Both the position numbers and the translations under genes were made by a program. Shown one piece after another: positions 10,043-17,974 of a stretch of 64,000 bases of DNA. The DNA lies in the NCBI RefSeq assembly GCF_943913955.1, contig NZ_CALUAE010000011.1:1-64000 (forward strand), given 5' to 3'. Numbering within the stretch: position 1 is the first letter of the stretch; every line of letters begins with the position of its first letter. The notes under the pieces were generated by a model. That model did not search any database and was not told where the DNA came from. It saw only the letters and a list, made by a program, of their open reading frames with translations. The stretch is from Mycolicibacterium bacteremicum. Lineage in GTDB: Bacteria > Actinomycetota > Actinomycetes > Mycobacteriales > Mycobacteriaceae.

Positions 10043-10617
10043 CGCGCCGGGCCCGGATCGGGCTGTCGGGCGGGCATGGTCCGCGCGATCGCCTTGGAGA
10101 TCAGCTGGATCGGCGTCGGTCCCGAGCCGGTGGGCAACGTCAGCGCGACATAGCTGCTGCGGTCGACGGCGAACCAGGTGCTGACGCCGTGCTGGCTGAC
10201 CTCGAACCACTGGACCTCGTCGACCACCTGCACCGGTGTGCCGACGCGGAAATCGACCGGCCGCTCCAGGCCACACCGCATGATCACCGCATCGGCGGAC
10301 GGATCGGCCTGCCACGCCGCCGCCCCGGCCGGCACCGGCTCGACGGCCGTGGCGCGACGGTAATCGCCGAGTTGTTCGGGCAATGCGCTCATCAAAGCGG
10401 TGCACTCGGGGGATTCGGCCTGCGGCGCCGGCGCCGCGGCGATCGCGACCGGCTTCTCCTCTGGGGCGGCCTGCCTGGACGCCGCGAAGGTCAGCAGCAC
10501 GATCACCGCCGCCACGGCGACCCCGACCGCGGCGATGATCAGCGAGCGGGGCGGGCCGTCTCTGTCAGCCGGGTGGTCATCGGGGTCGGTCACACCGGTA
10601 ACTCTATGGCCGCGCAA
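10039..10617 (-). CDS. DUF3515 single-pass exported/membrane protein
   Basis: Homologue of M. tuberculosis Rv2980, which also lies convergent to ddlA. After a short charged N-terminus there is one membrane segment (about residues 26-46, SLIIAAVGVAVAAVIVLLTF), then an extracytoplasmic domain of about 130 residues. That domain contains two cysteines (SPECTALM and MRCGLERPV) that could pair, and it ends in a prolines-rich tail. Function is unknown. GTG codons at 10602 and 10593 are alternative starts, since the first residues overlap the upstream gene's 3' end by 14 bp. It is translated after the Lrp-like gene and is probably in its operon. Confidence 0.8.
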   Translation of the reverse strand: MRGHRVTGVTDPDDHPADRDGPPRSLIIAAVGVAVAAVIVLLTFAASRQAAPEEKPVAIAAAPAPQAESPECTALMSALPEQLGDYRRATAVEPVPAGAAAWQADPSADAVIMRCGLERPVDFRVGTPVQVVDEVQWFEVSQHGVSTWFAVDRSSYVALTLPTGSGPTPIQLISKAIARTMPARQPDPGPAR

Positions 10618-10846
10618 CCTCGGCGACGGGACAGGTCAGGGTCCGGGTGATCCCGGCCACCTGTTGCACCCGGCCGACCACGTCACGTTGCAGCTCGTCC
10701 TGGCTGTCCGCGGCGATGCGCGTCACCACGTCGTACGGGCCGGTGACGTATTCGGCCGAGACCACTCCCGGCAGGCCGGCCAGCTGTTTGGCGACGACCT
10801 CGGCCCGACCCACCTCGGTCTGAATCAGCATGAAAGCCTCCACCAC
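10604..10846 (-). CDS. Stand-alone Lrp/AsnC ligand-binding (RAM) domain protein
   Basis: An 80-residue protein consisting only of the alpha-beta ligand-binding domain of Lrp/AsnC regulators: FMLIQTEVGRAEVVAKQLAG, then VTGPYDVVTRIAADSQDEL. There is no helix-turn-helix. Such single-domain proteins form oligomers that bind amino acids, and in actinobacteria the role is unknown. It overlaps the DUF3515 gene by 14 bp and lies divergent from thiL. Confidence 0.85.
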   Translation of the reverse strand: MVEAFMLIQTEVGRAEVVAKQLAGLPGVVSAEYVTGPYDVVTRIAADSQDELQRDVVGRVQQVAGITRTLTCPVAEVARP

Positions 10847-10948
10847 GACCGGGTCCTCCGTTTCCCCTGCATAGACTCAAGCAGGCAACAAACGTACCGC
10901 AGGTCGCGCCGACGAACAGCGGCTCCGACCCCCAGGCAGGACGGTGAG

Positions 10949-11890
10949 ATGACCGACAACGGGCCGACTCTGGCGCAGGTCGGCGAGTTCGGGGTGATCG
11001 ACCGGATCACCGCCGACCGGCGGCAGCCGGCCGCGGTGACCCTCGGTCCCGGCGACGATGCCGCGGTCCTGCACGGTGCCACCGCGGTGTCCACCGACAT
11101 GTTGGTACAGGACCGCCATTTCCGGCTGGACTGGTCGCGACCGCACCAGATCGGTCGCAAGGCGATCGCGCAGAATGCCGCGGACATCGAGGCGATGGGC
11201 GCGGTGCCCACCGCGTTCGTCGTCGCCTTCGCCGCGCCGCCGGACACGCCGGCCGCTGCCGCGCAGGAACTGTCCGACGGCATGTGGGCGGAGGCGCAGC
11301 GCTGCGGCGCCGGCATCGCCGGCGGTGACCTGGTCAGTGCACCGCTGTGGGTGATCTCGGTCACCGCCCTCGGCGACCTCGACGGGCGACAGCCGGTGCG
11401 CCGCGATACCGCCGCACCCGGGCAGACGGTGGCCGTGATCGGCGATCTCGGCACGTCTGCCGCCGGATATGCGCTGTGTCGCAACGAGATCGACGCACAC
11501 CACGAACTGCGTGACCGGCACCTGGTGCCGCGGCCGCCCTACGGTCAGGGCCGGGTCGCCGCGCGGGCCGGTGCGACCGCGATGACCGACGTGTCCGATG
11601 GACTGCTGGCCGATCTGGGGCATATCGCCACCGCGTCCGGTGTCGGTATAGCGCTGTCGCGGGCGGCGTTGCGCGCCGACCACGACGCGTTGGCGGCCGC
11701 CGCCGCCGCGGTCGGGGAGGACGGCTGGGGTTGGGTGCTCGGCGGCGGGGAGGAGCACGCGCTGGCCGCGGTGTTCGACGGTCCGGTGCCACCGGGATGG
11801 CGGGTGATCGGCGAGACGACCGACGGGCCGTCCGGTGTGCTGGTCGACGGCCGGCCATGGCAGGCAAGTGCGGGCTGGCAGTCCTACTGA
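10949..11890 (+). CDS. thiL: Thiamine-monophosphate kinase
   Basis: Phosphorylates thiamine monophosphate to the active cofactor thiamine pyrophosphate. The AIR-synthase-like fold shows the metal-binding aspartates in GPGDDAAVL, STDMLVQDRHF and TDVSDGLLADLGH, and the N-terminal VGEFGVIDRI. I chose the ATG at 10949 (MTDNGPTLAQVGEFG), giving 313 aa. The frame stays open far upstream to 10400, but that stretch lies antisense to the two minus-strand genes and shows no ThiL similarity. The ung start follows by 27 bp, so thiL-ung is a likely operon. Confidence 0.94.
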   Translation: MTDNGPTLAQVGEFGVIDRITADRRQPAAVTLGPGDDAAVLHGATAVSTDMLVQDRHFRLDWSRPHQIGRKAIAQNAADIEAMGAVPTAFVVAFAAPPDTPAAAAQELSDGMWAEAQRCGAGIAGGDLVSAPLWVISVTALGDLDGRQPVRRDTAAPGQTVAVIGDLGTSAAGYALCRNEIDAHHELRDRHLVPRPPYGQGRVAARAGATAMTDVSDGLLADLGHIATASGVGIALSRAALRADHDALAAAAAAVGEDGWGWVLGGGEEHALAAVFDGPVPPGWRVIGETTDGPSGVLVDGRPWQASAGWQSY

Positions 11891-11917
11891 GGCGACCGCA
11901 CGCTAGTTTTGGGCCTC

Positions 11918-12601
11918 GTGACCCCGCGCCCACTGACAGATCTGGTCGAACCCGGTTGGGCGCGTGCGCTCGAGCCGGTGGCTCCGAAGGTGAGCGAGCT
12001 CGGGGAGTTCCTCCGCGCCGAGCTCGCCGCCGGGCATCAGTACCTGCCCGCCGGGGAGAACGTGCTGCGGGCGTTCACGTTTCCGTTCGACGCGGTCCGC
12101 GTACTGATCGTGGGCCAGGATCCGTACCCGACGCCCGGGCACGCGGTGGGTCTGAGCTTTTCGGTGGCGCCCGATGTGCGGCCGGTGCCGCGCAGCCTGG
12201 TCAACATCTTCACCGAGTACGGTTCCGACCTCGGCTATCCGGTGCCTGCCAACGGGGATCTGAGTCCGTGGGCCGAGCAGGGTGTGATGCTGCTGAACAG
12301 AGTGCTCACGGTGCGGCCCGGCACCCCGGCCTCCCATCGCGGCAAGGGCTGGGAGGCCGTCACCGAATGCGCCATCCGGGCTCTGGTAGCGCGGCCGCAG
12401 CCGCTCGTGGCGATCCTGTGGGGCCGGGACGCAGGCACCCTGAAACCGCTGCTGGTCGAGGGTGGGTGCGCGGTCATCGAATCGGTGCACCCGTCACCGT
12501 TGTCGGCGTCCCGGGGGTTCTTCGGGTCCAAGCCGTTCAGCCGCACCAATGAACTGCTGACGCAGATGGGGGCGGACCCGGTCGAGTGGCGCCTGCCCTG
12601 A
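11918..12601 (+). CDS. ung: Uracil-DNA glycosylase
   Basis: Removes uracil from DNA as the first step of base excision repair, important for a high-G+C genome prone to cytosine deamination. Family 1 motifs are the water-activating GQDPYPTPGHAVGLSFS and the minor-groove loop HPSPLSASRGFFG. I chose the GTG at 11918 (MTPRPLTDLVEPGW), which gives 227 aa, the same as M. tuberculosis Ung. A TTG at 11909 would add three residues. The gene follows thiL closely and ends before a strong hairpin. Confidence 0.96.
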   Translation: MTPRPLTDLVEPGWARALEPVAPKVSELGEFLRAELAAGHQYLPAGENVLRAFTFPFDAVRVLIVGQDPYPTPGHAVGLSFSVAPDVRPVPRSLVNIFTEYGSDLGYPVPANGDLSPWAEQGVMLLNRVLTVRPGTPASHRGKGWEAVTECAIRALVARPQPLVAILWGRDAGTLKPLLVEGGCAVIESVHPSPLSASRGFFGSKPFSRTNELLTQMGADPVEWRLP

Positions 12602-12640
12602 CCCTGTGGCCTGTAGACACGTGGGGGTCTGCAGACACGA

Positions 12641-12677
12641 CATCGTCCCACCGCGTCGAGGACGCAGTGGGACGATG
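12641..12677. terminator. Bidirectional hairpin between ung and rpmB
   Basis: CATCGTCCCAC pairs with GTGGGACGATG (11 bp). After one mismatch the stem continues with GCGTC/GACGC (5 bp), closing on a GAG loop. It sits 39 bp after ung and 23 bp after the convergent rpmB. There is no T-run, as is common for mycobacterial terminators. A perfect 10-bp palindrome, GTCTGCAGAC, lies just before it at 12627-12636. Confidence 0.7.
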
Positions 12678-12700
12678 AATCGAGTTCGCGGGGGGCGGAA

Positions 12701-12895
12701 CTAGCCGCGGGTGACCTTGCCGGCCTTCAGGCAGGAGGTGCACACGTTCACCCGCTGCTTGTTGCCACCCGGACGCGCCACGGCGCGCACCGACTGGATG
12801 TTCGGGTTCCACCGACGGCTGGTCCGGCGATGGGAGTGTGAAACCGACTTACCGAAGCCGGGGCCCTTTCCGCAGACATCGCACACGGCAGCCAT
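12701..12895 (-). CDS. rpmB: 50S ribosomal protein L28, zinc-binding form
   Basis: Large-subunit ribosomal protein of 64 aa. It carries two Cys-x-x-Cys pairs, CDVC at residues 5-8 and CTSC at residues 51-54. This is the zinc-binding (C+) type, as opposed to the cysteine-free paralogue that mycobacteria induce under zinc starvation. The core HSHRRTSRRWNPNIQSVR is typical of L28. The ATG at 12895 follows GAGGAG. It stands alone, divergent from the fakA-like gene. Confidence 0.97.
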   Translation of the reverse strand: MAAVCDVCGKGPGFGKSVSHSHRRTSRRWNPNIQSVRAVARPGGNKQRVNVCTSCLKAGKVTRG

Positions 12896-13084
12896 GTGTA
12901 GAACTCCTCGTAATCAGTACTTGATGGGTCAACAACCGGGAGGGTGACCCGACAACCTGACCAGGATACCGGCCTCGGGAACGGATCTCCAAAACGCTGT
13001 CCACAACCTGTGCAGATCACCGGTGCTGTCAGCGGTGATGACTATTCTGGCCCGCACGGTCGGTGGGACGTTCGGGAGGTGTAG

Positions 13085-14677
13085 ATGTCGGCTGCGCGGC
13101 TCGACGCTTCGGCGTTGCGACGTTGGGCCCATACCGCCGTCGGGCACCTCATCACCCACACCGACGAGATCAATCGGCTCAACGTCTTCCCGGTGGCCGA
13201 TTCCGACACCGGCACCAACATGCTGTTCACCATGCGCGCGGCGGTCGCCGGCACCGAGGGCCGCGATGAACTGGACCTGGTCGGGCTCACCGCCCTGCTG
13301 GCCGACGGCGCGCTGCGCGGGGCCCGCGGCAACTCGGGGGTGATCCTGTCGCAGATCCTGCGCGGGCTGGCCGATGTCACCGCCGAACGGCGCCTCGACG
13401 AGATCGACGGGCGCGCGTTCGCCGAGGCGCTGCGCTGCGCCGAGACGTTGGTCGTCGCGTCGATGGGCCAGGCCGTCCCGGGCACCATCGTCTCGGTGCT
13501 GGGCTCGGCCGCCGAGGCCGCCGAATCTCACGCCGCGGCCGATATCGCCGACGTGGTCGCCGCCGGGGCCGCCGCGGCGACCGAGGCACTCGATCGCACC
13601 ACCGACCAACTCGACGTGCTGGCCGAGGCGGGCGTGGTGGACGCCGGTGGTCGGGGACTGCTGGTACTGCTGGACGCGATGATTGCCACCCTCGTCGGAA
13701 CCGCGCCCAGCCGGGACGTCTACCGACCCGCCGCGGCGATGGCCGAGCCCGTCCGCACCGAGCCCGCGCCGCCCCGGTTCGAGGTGATGTATCTGCTGAC
13801 CGGTTGTGCCGCCGATGCCATCGAGGGGTTGCGTGCCGCGCTGGACGCCCTCGGGGATTCGGTGGCCATCACCGCGGGTCGCAGCGGTGCGCATTCGGTG
13901 CACGTGCACACCGACGATGCCGGTGCCGCGGTGGAGGCCGGGATCGCCGTCGGTGCGCCGAGCGGCATCCAGGTCACGCTGCTGACCGGTGCCCGGCCGG
14001 TTGCCACCGGCAGCCGGGACCGCGCGGTGCTGGCCGTGGTCGACGGCGACGGCGCGGCAACACTGTTCGGCGACGAGGGGGCCCGGGTGCTGCGGCCCGG
14101 CGACGGCCATCCGATCAGTGCCCAGCAACTGCTGCGCGCCCTGGTCGATGCCGACGCCGCGCAGATCATGTTGCTGCCCAACGGTTTCATCGCCGCCGAG
14201 GAGTTGGTGGCGGGCTGCACCGCGGCCACCGGCTGGGGCATCGACGTCGTTCCGGTGCCGACCGCGTCGATGGTGCAGGGACTGGCCGCGATGGCGGTGC
14301 ACGACGCCGACCGCCACGGTGTCGACGACGGCTACACCATGGCGCGTGCGGCGGCCGGGGCCCGGCACGGCTCGGTGCGCATCGCCACCGAGGATGCGTT
14401 GACCTGGGCCGGTGCCTGCAAGGTCGGCGACGGGCTGGGCATCACCGGCGACGAGGTGCTGATCGTCGGGCGGGATGTGGTGGCCGCCGGTTCGGGCTTG
14501 ATCGACCTGCTGTTGGCCGCCGGCGGCGAACTGGTGACGGTGTTGATCGGCGCGGGTGTCGAGGACACCGTGGGGGATCGGTTGCGTGAGCATGTGCGCC
14601 GGCAGCATCTGGGAGCCGAGCTGGTCAGTTATCGCACCGGTCACGACGGAGACGCGCTGTTGATCGGAGTGGAGTAG
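13085..14677 (+). CDS. DAK2/DegV-associated kinase, fatty-acid-kinase A-like
   Basis: The 530-residue protein has an N-terminal DhaL/DAK2 ATP-binding domain (residues about 10-205, with NVFPVADSDTGTNMLFTM and GARGNSGVILSQILRGLA) and a C-terminal FakA-type domain. FakA phosphorylates fatty acids held by DegV/FakB proteins. No fakB is in this window, so the substrate here is inferred. In M. tuberculosis H37Rv the equivalent is, from memory, annotated as two adjacent frames, Rv2975c and Rv2974c; here it is one intact gene. GGGAGGTG precedes the ATG, TATTCT at 13043 is a possible -10, and recG starts 3 bp after the stop. Confidence 0.87.
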   Translation: MSAARLDASALRRWAHTAVGHLITHTDEINRLNVFPVADSDTGTNMLFTMRAAVAGTEGRDELDLVGLTALLADGALRGARGNSGVILSQILRGLADVTAERRLDEIDGRAFAEALRCAETLVVASMGQAVPGTIVSVLGSAAEAAESHAAADIADVVAAGAAAATEALDRTTDQLDVLAEAGVVDAGGRGLLVLLDAMIATLVGTAPSRDVYRPAAAMAEPVRTEPAPPRFEVMYLLTGCAADAIEGLRAALDALGDSVAITAGRSGAHSVHVHTDDAGAAVEAGIAVGAPSGIQVTLLTGARPVATGSRDRAVLAVVDGDGAATLFGDEGARVLRPGDGHPISAQQLLRALVDADAAQIMLLPNGFIAAEELVAGCTAATGWGIDVVPVPTASMVQGLAAMAVHDADRHGVDDGYTMARAAAGARHGSVRIATEDALTWAGACKVGDGLGITGDEVLIVGRDVVAAGSGLIDLLLAAGGELVTVLIGAGVEDTVGDRLREHVRRQHLGAELVSYRTGHDGDALLIGVE

Positions 14678-14679
14678 CG

Positions 14680-16908
14680 GTGGCCGTTCTCGGGGACCTG
14701 TTGTCCCATGTGCTCGGCGCCAAGGCCGCGACCTCGCTGGAGGAGGCCTTCGGTCTGCGGACCGTCAACGACCTGTTGCGCCACTATCCGCGCAAGTACA
14801 GCGATGGCATCGATGTACGCGGGGAGGGCCAGGAGCTCGAACTCGAAGAGGGCGCGCACATCACCTTCGTCGACACGATCACCGATGTCGAGGTCAAGTT
14901 CATGCGCAGGCAGCCGGGCAAGCGGCAGCGCAAGTTCATGCGCGTCACGCTGGGAAACCGCAATCCGGCGATCACCGCGACCTTCTTCAATGCCGACTAT
15001 CTGGTCAACACCCTGACCGAGGGCACCCGGGTGATGCTCTCCGGTGAGATCGGCTACTTCCGCAGAACGGTCCAGTTGTCGCATCCGGCATTCCTGATCC
15101 TCGACGGCCCGGGTGGGCGAAATATCGGCACCCGCTCGCTGGCGAAGATCGCCGACGCCTCGGGCCAGAGCGGCGATGACGTGCTGGCGGCGTTCGACAA
15201 GGACTTCTTCCCGATCTACCCGGCGACCAAGAAGCTGCAGAGCTGGGACATCTACGCCTGCATCCGCCAGGTGTTGGCCGTCCTCGACCCGATTCCGGAA
15301 GTACTGCCCGAATCCGTACTGCGACAGTGGAATCTGGTGTCCGAAGATACCGCGCTGCGGTCGGTGCACCTGGCCGAGAACGCGATCCAGCGCGCGGCCG
15401 CCCATGAACGGCTGACCTATGACGAGGCGATCGGGCTGCAGTGGGCGCTGGTGGCGCGCCGCTACGGCGAACTGGGTGAGACCGGGCCGTCGGCGCCGGT
15501 CCGCGATGACGGTCTGCTGGCCGCGCTGAAGACGCAACTGCCGTTCGAACTCACCGGCGGCCAGCGCGAGGTGCTCGGCGTCATCTCCGGTGAGCTCGCC
15601 GGCACCCGGCCGATGAACCGCATGCTGCAGGGCGAGGTCGGCTCGGGCAAGACCATCGTGTCGATCCTGGCGATGCTGCAGATGGTCGATGCGGGCATGC
15701 AGTGCGCCCTGCTGGCGCCGACCGAAGTCCTTGCCGCACAGCATCACCGGTCCATCCAGCAGGTGCTGGGGCCGCTGGCCATGGCGGGGGAGTTGGGCGC
15801 CGCCGACAACGCGACCGCGGTCGCGCTGCTGACCGGGTCGATGTCGCCCCAGCAGAAGCGTCAGGCCCGCGACGATATCGCTTCCGGAGCCGCCGGCATC
15901 GTCATCGGCACACATGCCCTGATCCAGGAGTCGGTGGAGTTCTCCCAGCTGGGCCTGGTGGTCGTCGACGAGCAGCACCGGTTCGGCGTCGAGCAGCGAA
16001 ACCGGCTGCGGGCCAAGGCAACCGGCGGCATCACCCCGCACCTACTGGTCATGACGGCCACGCCGATCCCGCGTACCATCGCCTTGACGGTCTTCGGTGA
16101 TCTGGAGACCTCGACGCTGCGCGAACTGCCCCGGGGCCGTCAACCCATCGCCAGCAATGTCATCTTCGCCAAGGACAAGCCGGCCTGGCTGGACCGGGCC
16201 TGGGCGCGGCTGCGCGAGGAGGTGGCGGCCGGTCGGCAGGCCTACGTGGTCGCCTCACGGATCGACGAAGACCCGGACAAGAAACCGGATCAGGAGTACG
16301 GGCCGCCACCGGTGACCGTGCTGCACCTGCTCGACACCCTGCGCGCCGGCCCGCTGGCCGGGCTTCGGCTGGGCCTGATGCACGGCCGGTTGTCCGGCGA
16401 GGAGAAGGACGCGGTGATGTCGGCGTTCCGCGCCGGTGAGATCGATGTCCTGGTGTGCACCACCGTCATCGAGGTCGGTGTCGACGTGCCGAATTCGACC
16501 ATGATGGTGGTGATGGACGCCGACCGGTTCGGCATCAGCCAGCTCCACCAGCTGCGCGGGCGCATCGGGCGTGGTCAACATCCGAGCCTCTGTCTGCTGG
16601 TGACCCGGCTGCCGGAGACCTCCAAGGCCGGTGAGCGGTTGCGCGCAGTCGCCGGGACGCTCGACGGGTTCGCCCTGGCCGACCTCGATCTGCAGGAACG
16701 TCAGGAGGGCGATGTGCTGGGCCACAACCAGTCCGGCCGGCTGACCACGCTGCGCTTCCTGTCACTGGCCGAGCACCTCGACATCATCCAGGAGGCCCGC
16801 GGCTTCTGTGAGCGGGCTTACCTGGACACTCCGCGCCAACCCGGCCTGGAGGTGTTGGCCGCGCCGTTCTCCAACAGCGATCGTGTGCAGTATCTGGACA
16901 AGTCGTGA
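14680..16908 (+). CDS. recG: ATP-dependent DNA helicase RecG
   Basis: Remodels stalled replication forks and branch-migrates Holliday junctions. The protein has a wedge/OB domain in the first 250 residues. Superfamily 2 motor motifs follow: Walker A MLQGEVGSGKTIVS, Walker B VVVDEQHRFGVEQRNRL, motif III TATPIPRTIAL and motif VI QLRGRIGRG. Length 742 aa is normal. The GTG at 14680 lies 2 bp after the fakA-like stop, and the end overlaps the exported nuclease gene by 4 bp (GTGA), so the three genes are translationally coupled. Confidence 0.97.
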   Translation: MAVLGDLLSHVLGAKAATSLEEAFGLRTVNDLLRHYPRKYSDGIDVRGEGQELELEEGAHITFVDTITDVEVKFMRRQPGKRQRKFMRVTLGNRNPAITATFFNADYLVNTLTEGTRVMLSGEIGYFRRTVQLSHPAFLILDGPGGRNIGTRSLAKIADASGQSGDDVLAAFDKDFFPIYPATKKLQSWDIYACIRQVLAVLDPIPEVLPESVLRQWNLVSEDTALRSVHLAENAIQRAAAHERLTYDEAIGLQWALVARRYGELGETGPSAPVRDDGLLAALKTQLPFELTGGQREVLGVISGELAGTRPMNRMLQGEVGSGKTIVSILAMLQMVDAGMQCALLAPTEVLAAQHHRSIQQVLGPLAMAGELGAADNATAVALLTGSMSPQQKRQARDDIASGAAGIVIGTHALIQESVEFSQLGLVVVDEQHRFGVEQRNRLRAKATGGITPHLLVMTATPIPRTIALTVFGDLETSTLRELPRGRQPIASNVIFAKDKPAWLDRAWARLREEVAAGRQAYVVASRIDEDPDKKPDQEYGPPPVTVLHLLDTLRAGPLAGLRLGLMHGRLSGEEKDAVMSAFRAGEIDVLVCTTVIEVGVDVPNSTMMVVMDADRFGISQLHQLRGRIGRGQHPSLCLLVTRLPETSKAGERLRAVAGTLDGFALADLDLQERQEGDVLGHNQSGRLTTLRFLSLAEHLDIIQEARGFCERAYLDTPRQPGLEVLAAPFSNSDRVQYLDKS

Positions 16909-17609
16909 AGCGCCTCGCGCTGATGGCGGCGGGGGCGGCGCTGGCGGTGGTGGTGGCCGTGCAGACCGGCACCGAACCGGGTTCGGGATCGGCACGATTC
17001 GTCGCCGAGGCCGACACGCCCACCGTGGCCGCCGGTGTCGATGTGCTCGCCGGGGTTGCCGAGATCCCGGTCCGGGTGCCCGGATACGACTACCGGCGTG
17101 ACGCGTTCGGGGACGCCTGGGATGACGACAACGACGCTCCCGGCGGTCGCAACGGCTGCGACACCCGCAATGACATCCTGGACCGGGATCTGGTCGAGAA
17201 GTCCTACGTGTCGATCAAGCGATGCCCGAACGCGGTGGCCACCGGAACCCTGGTCGACCCGTACACCAACGAATCGATCGCCTTCGTGCGCGGCAATCAG
17301 ATCGGGGCGTCGGTGCAGATCGACCACATCGTGCCGCTCGCACTGGCCTGGGATCTGGGTGCCCGCGACTGGCCCGACGAGCTGCGGCTGCGCTTTGCCA
17401 ATGACCCCGCCAACCTGATCGCCGTCGCCGGTGGTGCCAATCAGGACAAGGGGGACAGCGAGCCCGCGCTGTGGATGCCGCCCAACCGTGCGTTCTGGTG
17501 TCAGTACGCGGTGCAGTTCGCCGAGGTGTTGCGTGGCTACCGGCTGCCCGTGGATGCGTCGTCGGCGCGGGTGCTGCGGGAGGCCGCCGGCACCTGCCCG
17601 ACCGGTTGA
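16905..17609 (+). CDS. Exported HNH-type (DUF1524/GmrSD-like) endonuclease
   Basis: A 234-aa secreted protein, homologous to M. tuberculosis Rv2972c, which also follows recG. The N-terminus is a signal peptide (MKRLALMAAGAALAVVVAVQ). The core contains an HNH-like His-Asn-Lys arrangement: VQIDHIVPLALAWDLGA, then FANDPANLIAVAGGANQDKG, then PALWMPP. Four cysteines could form disulfides outside the cell. Similar exported nucleases are thought to degrade DNA for nutrients, but no role is established here. Its GTG overlaps the recG stop by 4 bp. Confidence 0.85.
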   Translation: MKRLALMAAGAALAVVVAVQTGTEPGSGSARFVAEADTPTVAAGVDVLAGVAEIPVRVPGYDYRRDAFGDAWDDDNDAPGGRNGCDTRNDILDRDLVEKSYVSIKRCPNAVATGTLVDPYTNESIAFVRGNQIGASVQIDHIVPLALAWDLGARDWPDELRLRFANDPANLIAVAGGANQDKGDSEPALWMPPNRAFWCQYAVQFAEVLRGYRLPVDASSARVLREAAGTCPTG

Positions 17610-17665
17610 TCCCTCGCGGTTTTCGGGTGCGCGAACTTCTGCGTTGGGAGCCGCGACAGACAAGT

Positions 17666-17701
17666 TCGGGAAATTCCCGATCGGCGTTCGGATATCCGAA
17701 C
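17666..17701. repeat. Two adjacent palindromes upstream of the riboswitch promoter
   Basis: TCGGGAA-A-TTCCCGA (17666-17680) and the perfect 16-bp palindrome GTTCGGATATCCGAAC (17686-17701) lie five bases apart, between the exported nuclease stop and the Mn-riboswitch promoter. They could be a terminator for the recG operon or a double operator for the exporter. There is no T-run. Confidence 0.5.
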
Positions 17702-17757
17702 TAGATGGTGTCGCTATCCAAAGTTGTTGTCACGGGCCATCTTTCGAGACCGGTAAG

Positions 17758-17786
17758 TTGCGCACCGCGCGGGCCCGGGTTAATCT
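17758..17786 (+). promoter_or_regulatory. Sigma-A-type promoter for riboswitch and exporter
   Basis: TTGCGC (17758-17763), a 17-base spacer and TAATCT (17781-17786). The predicted transcription start is near 17793, a few bases before the first stem of the riboswitch, which is where a promoter should be. Confidence 0.6.
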
Positions 17787-17795
17787 CGTCTGCAG

Positions 17796-17903
17796 CGAAG
17801 GGGAGTAGCCCCCAATCGGGTGGTCGACACACTGGATACGCCGACTCATCGGTCGGACATCCCGGTCACCCGGACCGACGACAGTCGGTGGACGAGACCT
17901 TCG
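17796..17903 (+). promoter_or_regulatory. yybP-ykoY manganese riboswitch
   Basis: Mn2+-sensing RNA in the leader of the exporter gene. The 5' signature AAGGGGAGTAGC (17798) and the 3' signature GACGAGACCTTCGG (17891) are the hallmark conserved loops of the class. The closing stem CGAAGG (17796-17801) pairs with CCTTCG (17898-17903). Between them are further helices, such as CCGACTCATCGGTCGG. The downstream gene belongs to UPF0016/TMEM165, a family repeatedly found under this riboswitch. High manganese is expected to turn expression on. Confidence 0.88.
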
Positions 17904-17974
17904 GCCCACTAGCCATACGTGGCTGCCGGCCGGGGTTCGCTCCTGATGGCAGCCAGAGATCTGCGGAGGTTCGC

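Noticed and set aside
10400..10948. N-terminal extension of ThiL by 183 residues
   Set aside because: It lies antisense to the DUF3515 and Lrp-domain genes, and the ThiL family begins at the ATG at 10949.
12929..14644. 571-codon minus-strand frame opposite the fakA-like gene
   Set aside because: Same mirror effect of high-G+C codon use; low-complexity composition and no start signals or domain.
14641..16041. 466-codon minus-strand frame opposite recG
   Set aside because: Antisense shadow of conserved helicase sequence, with no recognisable product.
16905..17609. Possible homing endonuclease or restriction enzyme (HNH)
   Set aside because: It has a signal peptide, is not inside an intron or intein, and has a positional homologue in M. 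tuberculosis, so a mobile role is unlikely.
17705..17974. N-terminal extension of the UPF0016 exporter in the same open frame
   Set aside because: These 90 codons coincide with the promoter and Mn riboswitch and do not resemble a membrane protein; GTG 17975 has the ribosome site.
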